Shown piece after piece: positions 1 through 12,125 of a stretch of 64,000 bases of DNA (position 1 is the stretch's first letter; each line of letters opens with the position of its first letter). This DNA comes from Podospora pseudocomata (Eukaryota > Ascomycota > Sordariomycetes > Sordariales > Podosporaceae). The stretch spans positions 496,001 through 560,000 of the forward strand of contig NC_085890.1 in assembly GCF_035222375.1 (NCBI RefSeq), written 5' to 3'. The notes beneath the pieces are model-generated. The model saw only the letters and a list, made by a program, of their open reading frames with translations, was not told the origin of the DNA and searched no databases. The position numbers and the translations under genes are program-made.

Positions 1-306
1 TTCAACTGTTCTGGTGCGGTCCGGCAGTGTGAAGGTGGCCCCTTGATTCTGCTGAGCAAGAACTGAACTGGATGGCTCCGTGTCTGTGGAACGCCTAGAT
101 TCTGGTCTGTTACCGGGGGGCAAGAAGCGTATGTTTTGGTCAGTCTGTGGTTGTTTGCCGCGCGCTCTAGCAGAAGAAGCCGAGGGAAAGCTTGGAACAA
201 ATTCTGGTATCGCGGATGCATCCCCTGGTTTTGTAAGATAGTTGAGGAACTGGCGGTGGTGTCTCTTCTCTTTCAGACGTTGATCAAGCTCCTCGACCTC
301 GACCAT
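1..306 (-). CDS. N-terminal part of an unidentified protein, cut by the window edge
   Basis: On the minus strand an ATG at 306 in a strong CCATGG context opens a frame that stays open for all 102 codons to the window edge. It starts MVEVEELDQRLKEK and continues with a basic, Ser/Pro/Arg-rich, low-complexity stretch. Base composition is coding-like and no stop interrupts it. I do not recognise a family. The charged start and disordered tail would suit the N-terminus of a larger nuclear or scaffold protein, but that is inference only. It is divergent from the PDK1-type kinase, with about 1.5 kb between them. Confidence 0.45.
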   Translation of the reverse strand, partial: MVEVEELDQRLKEKRHHRQFLNYLTKPGDASAIPEFVPSFPSASSARARGKQPQTDQNIRFLPPGNRPESRRSTDTEPSSSVLAQQNQGATFTLPDRTRTVE

Positions 307-1855
307 GGTCAGTGAAAGAATAGTGGGCTGGAGACGCAGCATTGTAGGGCTGATTCGAAGACACTGGATTCCACGGACGGGTTTGGGGACAGCATACAAA
401 TAAGATCCCGGATTCATATGAATTTGAGACTGGACTGGGTACTGTTAAGGGCAGCGGAAAAGGTTGGTGGGAGGGAAAGCATGGCAAGTTTTGGTTCAAG
501 GAAGCCAGAGCTGGCAAGCACTTCACAACGGTAGCTGCTTTGAGATCAGAGGCGATGGGAAGGAGCAGTCCTACAGACATGCAATGCTGGAAGTTTGACG
601 GGTACATACATTGGAGGAAAAGGCGTCCAACCCCAGATACAGACATAGATGTTTACATTCGAGAGGTAAAGAAAAAAAACGCTCAAAGTATGGCTGTATA
701 GTCTTGCACATGGCAAGAGGTCAACACAACAGCTGCCGAGTTGAAGAGCCCTTTGGTCTCAATCTTGGAGCAAGTGTCCACATAGTACCGATATAGCAAC
801 CTTGAGATCTTGTGCCTACCTTACCTTGTATGATTTATTCTGAAATTTCTGACAAGAAGCTTTTAGCCTTAGAGCCAACAGTTTGCTAGCCACCTCGACT
901 GGTGACGAATGCACGGTGGTCTGGTGTAGCGAACATCCAAGCTTCAAAGACACCAAAAATGTCGAACTATATGGTCACACTAGCATGAGCTACGAGCGCT
1001 ACCACTTTGCTCTTGACTAATGTGACTCTCAGACACGTAAAAGCCGTATTTCCTGGCTACGGTATGAAAGAACACCGATTTTCAATGAAATGCACCAAGT
1101 TTACGATATGGCTGGAACCTGCAAGGCATCTTCTTAGTGCTCTCAAGATAGGCATCAAAGTATCGCATCTTAGTCAGAGCCATAAAAGGGGCGCCCACGC
1201 ACCGTTAGGTACCTGAACGCCCTTGCCAATTCTTACAAGTGGCCCCGGCTGCTGAGGCCGAGTCCACCGCCTCATTTTCAGCAGACATCGTCACCGCCCT
1301 CGGCCCTGAGAATTGCGCTTCAAGAACTCGCACCGGTACCGACAGTCAGCCGGACTTCCCAGATCAACGCCGTTTTCCTCATCGGAGCAAATCCCCGCCT
1401 CGGTGCCCGCTCTCCGGGAACTGCAAGAGCCAACGGCCAGCGCGTTGGATGCCCAAGAATCGGTAATTTGACGGGCCGGGATCTTGGATTTGGCAGCGGA
1501 AGTTAGGTCCATCAGATCACGCCCAGCCAAGCAGCCCAGCCAGCCCAGCAAAGAGGCGCGAGGCGTCTCCGTCGCTCCATCTCGATACAAACGAGACACG
1601 CAGATAATCCACGGCCAAACGGGGCCGCGTTGTCGAGATTACAAAATCTAGTTTTTATTCGCCGCCTTGCGGCACACTTGCGTTACCAGTTGCTGCTTCG
1701 AACCCCGACCGCATGCCCGCCGCCGCCAGCACTCCTACGTCGTCGCTCGCTCACCACCACCATCAACCCCCACCGCTGCCCGCCCGCTCCTTATTCTCTT
1801 CCGTTCCGGTGACGTCGCCTCTGTGTCCATTGGGGACACCATCCCACACACGAAG
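307..1855. other. Divergent intergenic region
   Basis: About 1.5 kb separates the truncated minus-strand gene from the PDK1 start. I see no supported gene. At 1521-1550 there is an imperfect CAGCC-rich tract. The 12-mer GCCCAGCCAAGC in it recurs upstream of the Snf12 gene. An in-frame extension of the kinase reading frame back to 1667 exists but looks like leader sequence. Confidence 0.6.
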
Positions 1856-4470
1856 ATGAATGGTGATTTGAGTTTGTCTCGGGCCCTGGGCGGTCTACGG
1901 ATTGCCAATCCCGATGATTCCCCAAACCCCTCACGGGACGCATCGAACGACCCCCATGATTCCCCCGAGCCCCAGCAACAGCAGGAGTACAGCTACCGGC
2001 AGCAACAACCACAGCAACACCATCAACAGCAACAATTACCAATGCCGAGCCCTCTAACTCCGGATACCGCAGAGCCTACACCTCCTCGCACTCCGCACGA
2101 CACACTCGACTATCAATCGACGGCCAGGAACTCGCCCTCCCGACCGCCGCACACGTACGAGTCTGCCGCCGCCATTCTCAAGACCGCGCAGAATAACTTG
2201 AACGCGGCCAGAGGCCCAGGCAACTCGGCTGCCTCGAGCGACCCATTCCTGGCGGAAAGATATGCAAACTATCAGTCTTCCAGTGGAGGACGCTCGCCGG
2301 GTCCAGGTGTTATCGGAGGTCCAGCTGTGTCACCTGAGGCTGGGCCTGGGCATGGACCTGACCAGCAAGCAACACCCTATGCTGACCCGGGGAACGAGCC
2401 CAGATCTGACCAGCACAACCCAACTTATATCCCATCACGCGAGCCAAGTCGTTCCCAACGCCCGGCTCCAAGTCCTAGCCAGTCTGGGAACGGTATGATG
2501 CCCCCTAGGAGGAGCTCCCAGGGCATGGGCACCACATACGCCCCCATCGCGGGTATTCCCCACGCGCCACCCGGGAGTTATGTGCAGGACATGCCGCCAA
2601 TAGCCAGCAGTGAAGAATGGAAAGACAAAGGCGCCGCCGTCAGTCTCAGACGGGAGGTTGACGCCGAGGGAAGGACAGTGATCAAGTCTGTCAAGAAGGG
2701 AGTTAGAGACTTCTCGTTTGGCAGAATACTTGGTGAGGGGTCCTACAGCACCGTCTATTTCGCCACCGATCGCCAAACCCTGCGAGAGTACGCCATCAAG
2801 GTGCTGGAGAAGAAACACATCATCAAGGAGAAGAAGATCAAATACGTCAACATTGAAAAGAACACGCTCAACCGACTGACGGATCATCCGGGTATCGTTC
2901 GGCTTTACTATACGTTTCAGGACGAGGCGTCGCTCTACTATGTTTTGGACTTGTGCAATGGGGGAGAGTTGTTGGGTGTCCTCAAGAAGACGGGGACGTT
3001 CGACGTGGAGTGCACGAGGTTTTACGGCGCTCAGATTCTGGATGCCATTGCTTACATGCATTCGAGAGGTGTCATCCACCGCGACCTCAAACCCGAAAAC
3101 GTGCTACTCGATGACCAGATGCATGTGAAAATTACCGACTTCGGCACCGCAAAGCTCTTACCAGACCCCCGCGAACCCAGGCCTCCAGAAGACTCTAGCC
3201 AAGGTGGCATGTCTGATGGGCAAAAGGCCACCTCTTTTGTGGGCACGGCAGAGTATGTGAGTCCCGAGCTCTTGACAGATAAGTCTGCAGGGAAGCCCAG
3301 TGACTTGTGGGCGTTCGGGTGCATCATCTACCAGCTTCTCGTGGGCCGACCGCCCTTCAAGGGCGCTACCGAGTATTTGACGTTTCAAAGGATCGTCGCC
3401 TTGGATTACGAGTTTCCCCCTGGATTCCCACCCGCCGCGCGCGATCTGGTAGAGAGATGCTTGGTCCTTGATCCAAACCGACGTCTCACGGTGGAACACA
3501 TCAAGAACCACGAGTTCTTTGATGGACAGCAGTTCGGCAAGGAGCTGTGGAGGATGAAAGCCCCGCGTTTGAGGCCATATGTACCGCCTGCTCAAGAACC
3601 CAACATTATTCAACTCAATGGCGGGATGGGCGGGAGCCCCAAGAAGCCACAACCAGCTCAGTCGCGAAGTCCTCAAGGGCAATCGAATGGCCAGAGACCA
3701 GCCAGGATTATTACCGAGTTGCCACCGCCAACGCAGCTTGATATCGAATGGTCGCCAGTTCTGACTAGAAATAACGAACGGATATTGAAATTAGGCGACC
3801 TGATGGTGATATCCTCCCCAATTCCAAACAGCCCTCACGGGAGAGGCGAGGGCGATGGTCACAAGAAGCTGTCTCGCTTCTTTGGTGGCAGCACCACCAA
3901 GAAACGTCAACGGCTTGTCATGATCACGTCGAGCGGACGCATCGTGCTCTGCCCGGCTGGTGGTGAAGAGAAACGATCGAAACAGGAGATCTCGCTTCTG
4001 GCACCAGACTGTGCGTGGAGAAGTCAGTTGGACGCCAAAGGGCAAATGGTTTGGTGTGTCGATACGGTAAGCTGATGATATTATCCTTTTTTGGGGGGAA
4101 AATGTTTGTGTGCTAACAACAGAATCAGAACGGTATCCATTATCAATTCGAGGAGCCAAAGTCGTCCCAGACTGAAGGGTCCAAATTTTCGGTAAACGAT
4201 TGGATTGACTCGCTTCAGCGGGCAAAGGACCTTGCCCTCTCGCAGAACCTAAGCGGCGAGAATGGATTTGGTGACATGTCGTCCTCCATGTCGAGCCCAG
4301 CGAGCACAATGGGTGGTAGAGCCACCTTTCCCGAGGGATACAGCATCAGCGACAGATCCGGGCGCAACCAGCTCAGCAAGAGCCAAGGCAGCTTGGAAGA
4401 TCCGACACATGTGAAGCGCAACCGGTTCAGCAAGCGTCAGTCAAAGAATGGACTAGGGGCAGCTTTCTAG
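1856..4470 (+). CDS. pkh1: PDK1-type protein kinase (Pkh/Ksg1 family)
   Basis: Exons 1856-4066 and 4129-4470 encode about 850 aa. This is the 3-phosphoinositide-dependent kinase-1 family, which phosphorylates the activation loops of AGC kinases (PKC, Ypk/Sch9-like) in sphingolipid and cell-integrity signalling. Residues 1-285 are Pro/Gln/Ser-rich and disordered. The kinase domain runs from about 288 to 555: Gly loop GEGSYSTVY, catalytic Lys315, HRDLKPEN with Asp410, DFGTAK with Asp428, and activation-loop SFVGTAEYVSPE with Ser460. A PH-like domain follows at about 690-840, as in PDK1. The 62-nt intron (branch CTAAC) splits the PH domain; a second AG six bases upstream could add two residues. 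I chose the ATG at 1856 because the longer in-frame start at 1667 encodes Cys/His/Arg-rich sequence typical of translated leader. The kinase assignment is firm; the exact paralogue name is inference. Confidence 0.93.
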
Positions 4471-5107
4471 TTTCAATTGCCTTCACGACAAAACAGGACA
4501 CCACGAGCAAAGCACAAGGCACAGCAACGGGATGTGAACTAAAGGGGACGAGTTTTGATTTGGGATCAGCCTTCCCAAGGAATGGGATGGAGGAAAAGAC
4601 ACAAGGAGGGCATTACATTATTATTACTACTACTACTCGTACTACACACCTTTAATAGGCATTTTTGGTAGCGTGGCGCAGGGTTACCTTGGAGCATCAC
4701 CCTGTCGCCTGTCAGTGTACTTTTTGGCAAGGAATTGTAGGGGATTGACAGGAAAATTGTTTCGGAATTTAGAGGAGAGGCTGAATGTTTATTCGTATCG
4801 AGTATGTACAAGCTAATGAGGTATGTTCAAAAGGACGGGCAGCAGAGAGCTGTCATATTTTTAGCGCTCAGACCAGCTTTGCTGTAATCTGTGCCAAGAC
4901 ATAGTGGAACCCCCTAGCCCAGCCAAGCCAGCAGTCGGCAGGAACGCCAGCGACTTTTCCACACCACAAACTCCACCAGACTTGGAGAAAGAGCAACGAC
5001 GCGATTGACGCGCCTGCATCCGCCATTCAACGCAACGTGCAATCGACCACTGCTGTCGGACGATAGCGTCATTACACTCCAGACTGGGGAAGCGCCAATC
5101 GACCACA
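4471..5107. other. Intergenic, PDK1 to Snf12
   Basis: About 640 nt serve as kinase 3' UTR and Snf12 promoter. A (TAT/TAC) triplet run lies near 4617-4637. A CAGCC-rich motif at 4916-4932 lies about 180 bp before the Snf12 ATG. I see no gene here. Confidence 0.6.
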
Positions 5108-7192
5108 ATGCAGTCCCAACCCCAATTCCGTCCCTACGCCACGCCCCACGGCCACCCTCCTCACGGAACACCACACCACGGCCATGGCAGCCACGGTGGG
5201 CATCCCGGCCCTCATGCACCCCCAAGGTCAGGAGCATCGCACCGCCGAGGCGGCATTGGTAAGTAGTGACTTTCATCGCTATGGATAGGGCAGGGCCTTC
5301 ATCAGAGATCGCCTCCATGATGGTCCATCCCATTCTTTTCCCATCACCACCGAAGCCACCTCCTCACATGTCATGTCGGACATGACTCCATGACCACCCC
5401 CGGCCCCTCCATCCCCAACCCGCTCCGCTTTTTGCCTTGAGCCTGCTTGGGTTGGCCCTGGCTCTCGATAGTGCCCGGCCATCGGCATGGTGGAGCTTGA
5501 CATTTAGGTTTCTTCCTCTACCTCACGTCCATCATCGCTTCTCCAGCCCAAGAGCCGCAGCCCTCCCATACACGTTCCGCACTGTTATTCGCACACACAC
5601 GCTCAATTCTGCGACCAGCATCATCACAAACTATCATTAGCTTCAAGATCTAACCCCTCGCTTCCATATACAGGCCCCATGATGTCGGCCGGCCCTCATC
5701 CCCAGGTGCCCATGACGGCGGCGCAAATCAATCAGCAGCATTACCAAGCTCAACAGGCCAACCAGCGCGCCAAGATCAGAAGCCGCAAGCCCACCGACAA
5801 GAACCTCCCAGATGGCATCGACGAGCTGCTCGTGGGTGGCCCTGACCTGGCAGTGGCCTATAGGCAGTTGCGTGACTTTGAACGCCGGCTTGATGCTACC
5901 ATGACGCGCAAGAAGTTGGACATCATGGACTCACTGTCCCGCAACACCAAGGTAGGTCTGGCTGGTTCACTCAGCACAAGACATCATTTCTGACTTGCTG
6001 GAAATTATAGCACCAGCGGAAACTGCGCATCTGGATCAACAACACGGTCGAGGATCAGTACTGGCAGGCGAGTGCATCCAGCATGGACAACTTTGAATTT
6101 TCTTCCACTTCCGAAGCCACCTATCGCGTTACTATCGAGGCCCGATTGCTCGACGACCCGCTCGATTTGGATAAGGACAAGGGCAATGAGGAGGACGACG
6201 CCGGCAAGGAAGCCGATGGCGAGAAGATGGACACCGACGACAAGCCGCAGCAAAAGCCTGCTCCCGCTAAGCCCGGACAGCGGACGAGATTTGCGCACTT
6301 CTTTAAAGCTCTGACGGTTGAGCCTGACCGCCCGAAATCTGGAGCCCACGGAAATGAAACTATTGTCGAGTGGAAGAAGCCAGACAAGACGCCCTCGGGA
6401 GCACAGAACCTCCCCGCGATTGCCGACTTTGACGAATTCGCATTCAAGAGGCCTGGGGATGAGAACCTCAACATCACCATCAACTTGTTCAGACACGAAG
6501 AACCTGAGCGGTTTGCTGTGAGCCCGGAACTGGCCGACATCATTGATGAAACAGATGCCACCCTCAAGGAAGCAACCTTGGCCGTCTACGAATACATTAA
6601 GCTTTTCGGCCTGCAGGACGACGAAGAGACTCGCAACTTCCGATGCGACGAGTATCTCAAAAAGATTGTTGGCCGCGACATGGGCATGATTGGTCATCTC
6701 CCCGACTACATCACACCCCATTTGCGCCCGTTGCCCCCTATCAAACTTCCTTACACCATCCGCGTCGACGAGGAATTCCACAAGAACCCCACGCCTACTA
6801 TTTACGACGTCACGGTTGCTGTGGATGACCCCATGCGCGCCAGGTACCTTTCCTTCTTGCACAACCCACAGCACGCCGGTATGTTGAAGGAAATCGCGCG
6901 CCTCGACGACCAGCTGGCAACCGTTTGCCAGGCGCTTCATGAGTCCAAAGCTCGGCACACCTTTTTCACGTCCATGGCCAACGACCCGGTTGGATTTGTC
7001 CGGACTTGGCTGTCGTCACAGAAGAGGGACTTGGACATTATCCTTGGTGAATCGGCGAGGGGCAACGGGGAGAGCATACATGGTGATGAGTGGCGGAAGG
7101 GCGGCAGGGATAGCGTGTGGAATACGGCTAATGCGAGGGAGAGTGTGAATGTGCTGCTTTCTAGGCCGCCGTCGAGGCCACAGCAACGCTAG
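5108..7192 (+). CDS. snf12: SWI/SNF-RSC chromatin remodelling subunit with SWIB domain (Snf12/Rsc6/Ssr3)
   Basis: Exons 5108-5258, 5674-5951 and 6011-7192 encode about 536 aa. The first intron is long (415 nt) and splits a His/Gly/Pro-rich N-terminus. The protein is the BAF60-family accessory subunit of SWI/SNF and RSC, bridging remodeller and transcription factors in the nucleus. Seen: Gln-rich segment, basic patch KIRSRKP, conserved block starting LPDGIDELL, an acidic insert at about 195-225, then a SWIB/MDM2-like fold from about 309 to 390 (RFAVSPEL ... LFGLQDDEETR) and a C-terminal block with DPVGFVRTWLSSQKRDL. Splicing is exact: each junction restores the frame (RRGG-IG-PMMSAG; RNTK-HQRKLRIW). 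Convergent with het-c. An open, protein-like frame continues past the stop in another phase to 7338 (see findings), so the C-terminus is less certain. Confidence 0.9.
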
Positions 7193-8295
7193 ACGCCTAC
7201 GGCTGCCACAACTCAGGAGGGGGACTTTGGGAAAAGGATCCAGCCGTGATAGCAAGGCCAGGCCAGGAAAAGGGTGGGCAGGATGATGTCGAGAAGGAGC
7301 TTGAGCTTTTTATGGAGGAGTTTGGTTGGGGGTCATGAGGTATTTACATGTTTTTGTGATTGAATATCTGGGCGTTTTCATGTTTTCTTGGTCGGTGTGT
7401 TGATAGCACTTGTTATAGCGGAATTAGGTGACTTGGGTTGTGTTGTTTATGTTGTGGGTGATTTTGTTGAACTCGGTGAACTTTTTGGTGTGTTTGTAGG
7501 TGTTGAAGGGTCTATTGTTCAACATTACATGTGGATATATGGAAGGGTGATGTCGCATGGCTATTACAACGAAGGCGGACTCTGGCTAGATGTGAGAGAC
7601 GAAACGGTGATCAAAACCTCTAGCAAACGTGGTCGCCGACCAAGATGGATGAATATGAGAATTTTGTTTACGACTCCCCTCGATCTGGCGGGGACCCCCT
7701 TCCCATTTCCATGCTTCCAACATTACGCCATACGTTAAGCTACATCAAATATATATAATTTTTACTACTTTTTTGTAAAAATAAAAATAAGAAAACCAGC
7801 TTTAATGTAGAATAGCTTAAAAATAAGTGTAAATTACAGTTTTGTTTCATTTTTCTTGTCTGTTAAAAAGAAATGGAATATTTGGACTATATATGTTGGG
7901 CTTTCGGGAAAGCGATGCGAGTAACATCGAAACCACTTTGGAAGTCGGAACAAATTGTTGGATTTTTATATTTTCTTTTCAGGGTTAGGGAGTTAGGTGG
8001 CTAGAGGGGGGTCCCAAACGAAATTCTCATCAATATACCTGAGTCACGAAGAAGGGCAAGAGAAAGAACCGAAACAGAGGGCGTTGTTCATGACATGGCA
8101 GTTCATTTCATTCTACTTTCTAAAACACATACAGGAAACTCCCCTCTTACAGGAAACAAAAAAAGATAGATGGATAGATGCAACTATTCTCCATCATTAT
8201 TTGCTAACGTCATTGAAACATTTGCCTCCCCTGATATCTTTGGCCCCCCATTTCCACCGTTAACACCGCCATATCATTATCAATCATCAACCCCT
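7193..8295. other. Convergent intergenic region with AT-rich island
   Basis: This is 1.1 kb between the 3' ends of snf12 and het-c. The first 146 bases contain a frame-shifted protein-like stretch (see findings). Positions 7735-7900 are strikingly AT-rich with short A/T runs, unlike the flanks, and could be a decayed repeat or simply 3' flank. I see no gene. Confidence 0.55.
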
Positions 8296-10668
8296 TTAAT
8301 ACCGTTGATAACCCCCCCACTGAGGCGGCTGCTGCCCCGGATACCCCCCTCCCTGAGACGGCGGCGGCGGATGCTGTCCAGGATAACCACCTCCATACTG
8401 CCCATGATGATGCGGCGGCGGGGGCTGCTGGTAACCACCCGGACCACCATAACCACCACCACCATACTGCGGCTGTTGCTGAGGCGGATATGCCCCCGGC
8501 CCACCACCACCGCTATACCCCGGCTGAGGACTAGGCCTGCCATAAGACCCCCCACCACCACTCCCATACCCACTCGACCCCGGCCTCTGCCCATACCCAC
8601 CACCAGACGACCCCGGCCGAGGCGAATACCGTGCATCAGCCTGCTGCTTCTTAACCTGCTCCCACAACGACCCCGCCGGACGGCCGTGACCATGATCGCA
8701 ACCGTTACCTCCGTGGCTAGGGGCTGAGACACTACGGGAACCACTGCTGGAATTGCTCGCGAGGATGTGGTTATGGTGATTCTTGACCGATTCAGAAGAC
8801 AAAAGGGAGTTGAGCTCGTGCCTGTGCTTCGTCTCCTGCGTCCACTTGCGCACAGTCTCAAACATGTTGCGATGAATCTCAACCCGTTCGTCGCGGGCGG
8901 CTGGGTGGTGGAAGGCGCGGAGGATGTCGTTCAAAACTTCGTCGACGGGGACGCCGGGGTTTTCAAAGGCGTAGAGGATCCGGCTAATGGGCCAAAGGTT
9001 AGTGTAAGAGACAGAAGGGAGAGGACGGGAGGGGGGCTTACGGAACGACATATTGAACTATTGTGACGGAAACACGCCCAGCGCACGAGTTGAGCACGTT
9101 GGTAAAGTGGTCTTTTGACAGCATCGAGTGGGTGGGGTCGTTGCAGCGGGGGTTATTCCACGGCTCTAGCTGGGCGTTGGCGCTCGACTCGATAAGACCG
9201 GTCGACCCGTCCTTCAAGACCTTGGAGACCTGCTGGATGATGGGTCTGATGAACGGGGCGAGGAGCCCCAGGATGAACGCCGTCAGCGTCTCGCTGATTT
9301 TCTCCAAAAGAGACTCCAGCCCGGGGATCTTGGAGATCATATTGTTGATGGAGCGGACGATCTTGTCGCGGAACTCGAGGATAGGGTAGATCTGTCCCGA
9401 GACCTTGACGGGGTCAAAGTTGGGACTCATGCCGGGGACTTGATTGACGTTGTCGCGGGTGAGCTGTTGCATGTTTTGCTGCTCTTGGGCGGCCGAGGCG
9501 GCCTTGAGGCTTCTGGCCTGGGAGGCGAAGCCATCACCCACGCTGGGGAGCTGGCTGACGAGGGAGATGAAGTCGGGACCGGAGGAGCCGGAGCCCAGGA
9601 AGCCGCGCTGGCCGGAGGAGCTGTTGCTGTTTTGCTCGGCGGCTTTGAGGGCGATGTCGATCTCGTCGACTTCGGATTGGGTGAAGTGGTCGGTGGCCTC
9701 GCTGTGAGATGTTGTTAGTAACCAGTTACATTTGTTGAGGGAGGCGGGAAGCTTACCCAAGCACAGAGTGCAAAAAGTCCACGGCTCCGAAAGTACCGGT
9801 TACCAAGGGGTAAACTCTTTTGCCGTTAAGGTTGATCTGGGTAGAAGAACCGCAATGGGCAAACACGTTGTGATAACCGAGCTCGATGAGGGCAAGCTCG
9901 CAGTAGTTGCTGTGAGCGCTGAAGTCTTCCATGCAATGGAGAGCCTGGCCCAGACATCTGAGGGCCTCGCAGAGATCAGACTCCCTTCCCTTGTGGGTGG
10001 TACCACTTGTGTAGAGACGGCCAAAGTGGATGGCGCGGGCAAAGCTCCATCTCAGATAACCAGCGCTGGTGGCCCAACCGCCGCTCTCGTTGGCGATGTA
10101 GTTCTTCATGCCAGTACGGGGATCGATTTCAAGCTCGCGGGGATCAACAGGCCCTCGGAGTCTGGTGTCATATTTGCGAGCATCCTGGTTGTCGGCGTAG
10201 TCCTTGGGGTTGTCAATATGCTCCTCAGGACGATAGCATCCCAGGCGCTCTTCGGTGACCTCGAATTCCTCGGTGGCATAGCCGTTGGCCATGAAGGAGA
10301 GGACCCAAACAATAATTCTGATGGTAGCGGCATTGACGCCTTTCAAACTGCCAACATCAACAGCTTGCGAATAGTCTCTCAGCCAGTTGCCAAAGTAGAC
10401 ACGGCCAACCATCATGGTGGTCCATTTTTTGCCATACAAGAAAGCGATGTCCTTGAGTGTGTCCTCGATATCTATTGTGACGGTCAGTCATGATCACGCT
10501 TCGACAGACATAGCTTCACGTACCTCCATGTCTCCAGTTATGCCCCTCAACTTGGGCAATAGAGGGAATGTTCCCAGCACCAAACGCGGCGGCCTGACCG
10601 GGAAGAACGATAAGAATGACAGCAAGGACCAGCAGAGCGCTGCCCCAGCCTATCCTGAGTCCCGCCAT
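8296..10668 (-). CDS. het-c: HET-C heterokaryon incompatibility protein (Neurospora het-c type)
   Basis: Four exons on the minus strand, 10668-10524, 10471-9757, 9701-9042 and 8983-8296, encode 735 aa; introns are 52, 55 and 58 nt and every junction restores frame. In Neurospora crassa, allelic differences at het-c trigger cell death in fused cells; the protein is membrane-associated. Seen: a signal peptide (MAGLRIGW then a hydrophobic stretch ending GQAAA, residues 1-27), the conserved Het-C block (VEGHNWRHGDIEDTL, YFGNWLRDYSQAVD, CMEDFSAHSNYCELAL), a central amphipathic/hydrophobic segment (IPGLESLLEKI ... ILGLLAPFIRPII), and a C-terminal tail from about residue 627 that is almost entirely Gly, Pro, Gln, Tyr. 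This order and the glycine-rich tail are hallmarks of HET-C. It differs from Podospora het-c, a glycolipid-transfer protein; the Podospora counterpart of this family is hch. The allele specificity cannot be judged here. Confidence 0.95.
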
Positions 10669-12125
10669 TGTTCACCAAATCGAGATAGTATCCAGATTCT
10701 GTGGGTTGTCAGTTTTCTGTTGTTTGGAGCTCAGCTGATTTTGGCGCTTGTTTTTCTGTTGCACTTTGCGAATGCGCCCGCAGCTGGTGAAAAACCAGCC
10801 GGTCTTGCGCCTTTGCGTCACACACCAAACGGCGTGATTGGGCTTGAAATAGAACCCACTGACCTGGTTGGAGCCTTCAAACACTCAGTATATATTACCC
10901 TCAGAGTATCAGAGGAAGAGATGGTTGGTATAGCACACCTGGCGGCCTCTTGGGGTTGGGAGACTGAGCTGAACTTGGTAGGAAAATTGCCAAGCAGCAA
11001 GTAAAGAGCTCCGCCATGGATTCTTTACGTCAGGTTCGAGGATTCAGAGCGAGGGCGAACGAACAAACCAAACGGCGTTGGTCACATCCTCATCTTGTCG
11101 CCAACCGCCGCACAGAAAGAACCGTCAGATAGGCTAACGCCGTTGCAGACCGTTGGCTCTTTATTTGGTACATTACTCAGATTAATCCCATCTTGCCATA
11201 CTCATCATACCCAGGAATCCCATATTTCCATCTGTCTTGCAAAACAACCACGGTCAGAAAACACTCTTCAGCTGCTTGTTCCTACCACACAAGGAGGGGC
11301 AACCAAGCATATGCCCCGCCATCTTGGCCGAGTTCGAGTTCGTGCCAAGAGATTGAATGTGCCGTCATACCCGGATAACTGAACGAACTGGTTGGAAGAC
11401 TTGGGTAGCTGCATATTTTGCTAACGGGGCAAAGCCTTATACAGTTACACGCAACGGTCCCCTTGCAGCGGTCTGTTTCGCATCGTGTGTGGTTCCCCCA
11501 TCCAGCCTTCCATCAGTTCTCGACAGTGACTCGACAGTCGACTGACCCCGGGACCAGAGTTTGGGTCTTTTTAATGCTTCAACATGTGCTCTCAGCGGAC
11601 TTGAAAGGACCCGAAGACTCCGGATCAGCCGTTTTCCCACAGCCTCCAGGACTGCTTGGCGGCATTACAGTACCGGTTGTAACGCCACTGTCATCCGATG
11701 GCCGATGGGATTTGGCAGCAGCGCGTGTGCATTCGACTGCCATTCGCGTCTTTTGATTAGTGTGACCCCTGAACTGAAGAAAAAGTCATCCACCAATCCG
11801 CGACGAACGACAGCGCTGGGCCCCTTGCATTATCTGTTCCTTTGCATGACCTTTTTGTCCCCTGTGATCTTTCCTCTGTCTAATTCCCAGACCTCGACAT
11901 CTTTGCTTGCTTCACTTCATCGTTTTTGGCTTTGCCCATTCTTGCCCAAAGCCGGTGTCGCTCGATACTCTAGCCTCGCCGTTGTCGCCGAGCGAAGACC
12001 CCATAGAGTCGTGTTCTAGCGGCCCCGAGAAGCCCGAACCTCGTCGTTACCCCGGTCTCTTTTTTCAGTTACTAGAGAATAACAACAACAACCACACAAA
12101 AAAACACCACAACCTCACCGTCAAC
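10669..12125. other. Divergent promoter region, het-c and scs7
   Basis: About 1.45 kb between divergent starts. No supported gene. The part next to the hydroxylase is CT-rich, then A/C-rich just before its ATG, as expected of a fungal leader. The hydroxylase frame is open back to 11907, but the translated extension is not protein-like. Confidence 0.55.

Noticed and set aside
1667-1855. Upstream start for the PDK1 gene
   Set aside because: The 63-residue extension is Arg/Pro/His/Cys-rich, like translated leader; the ATG at 1856 starts ordinary protein sequence.
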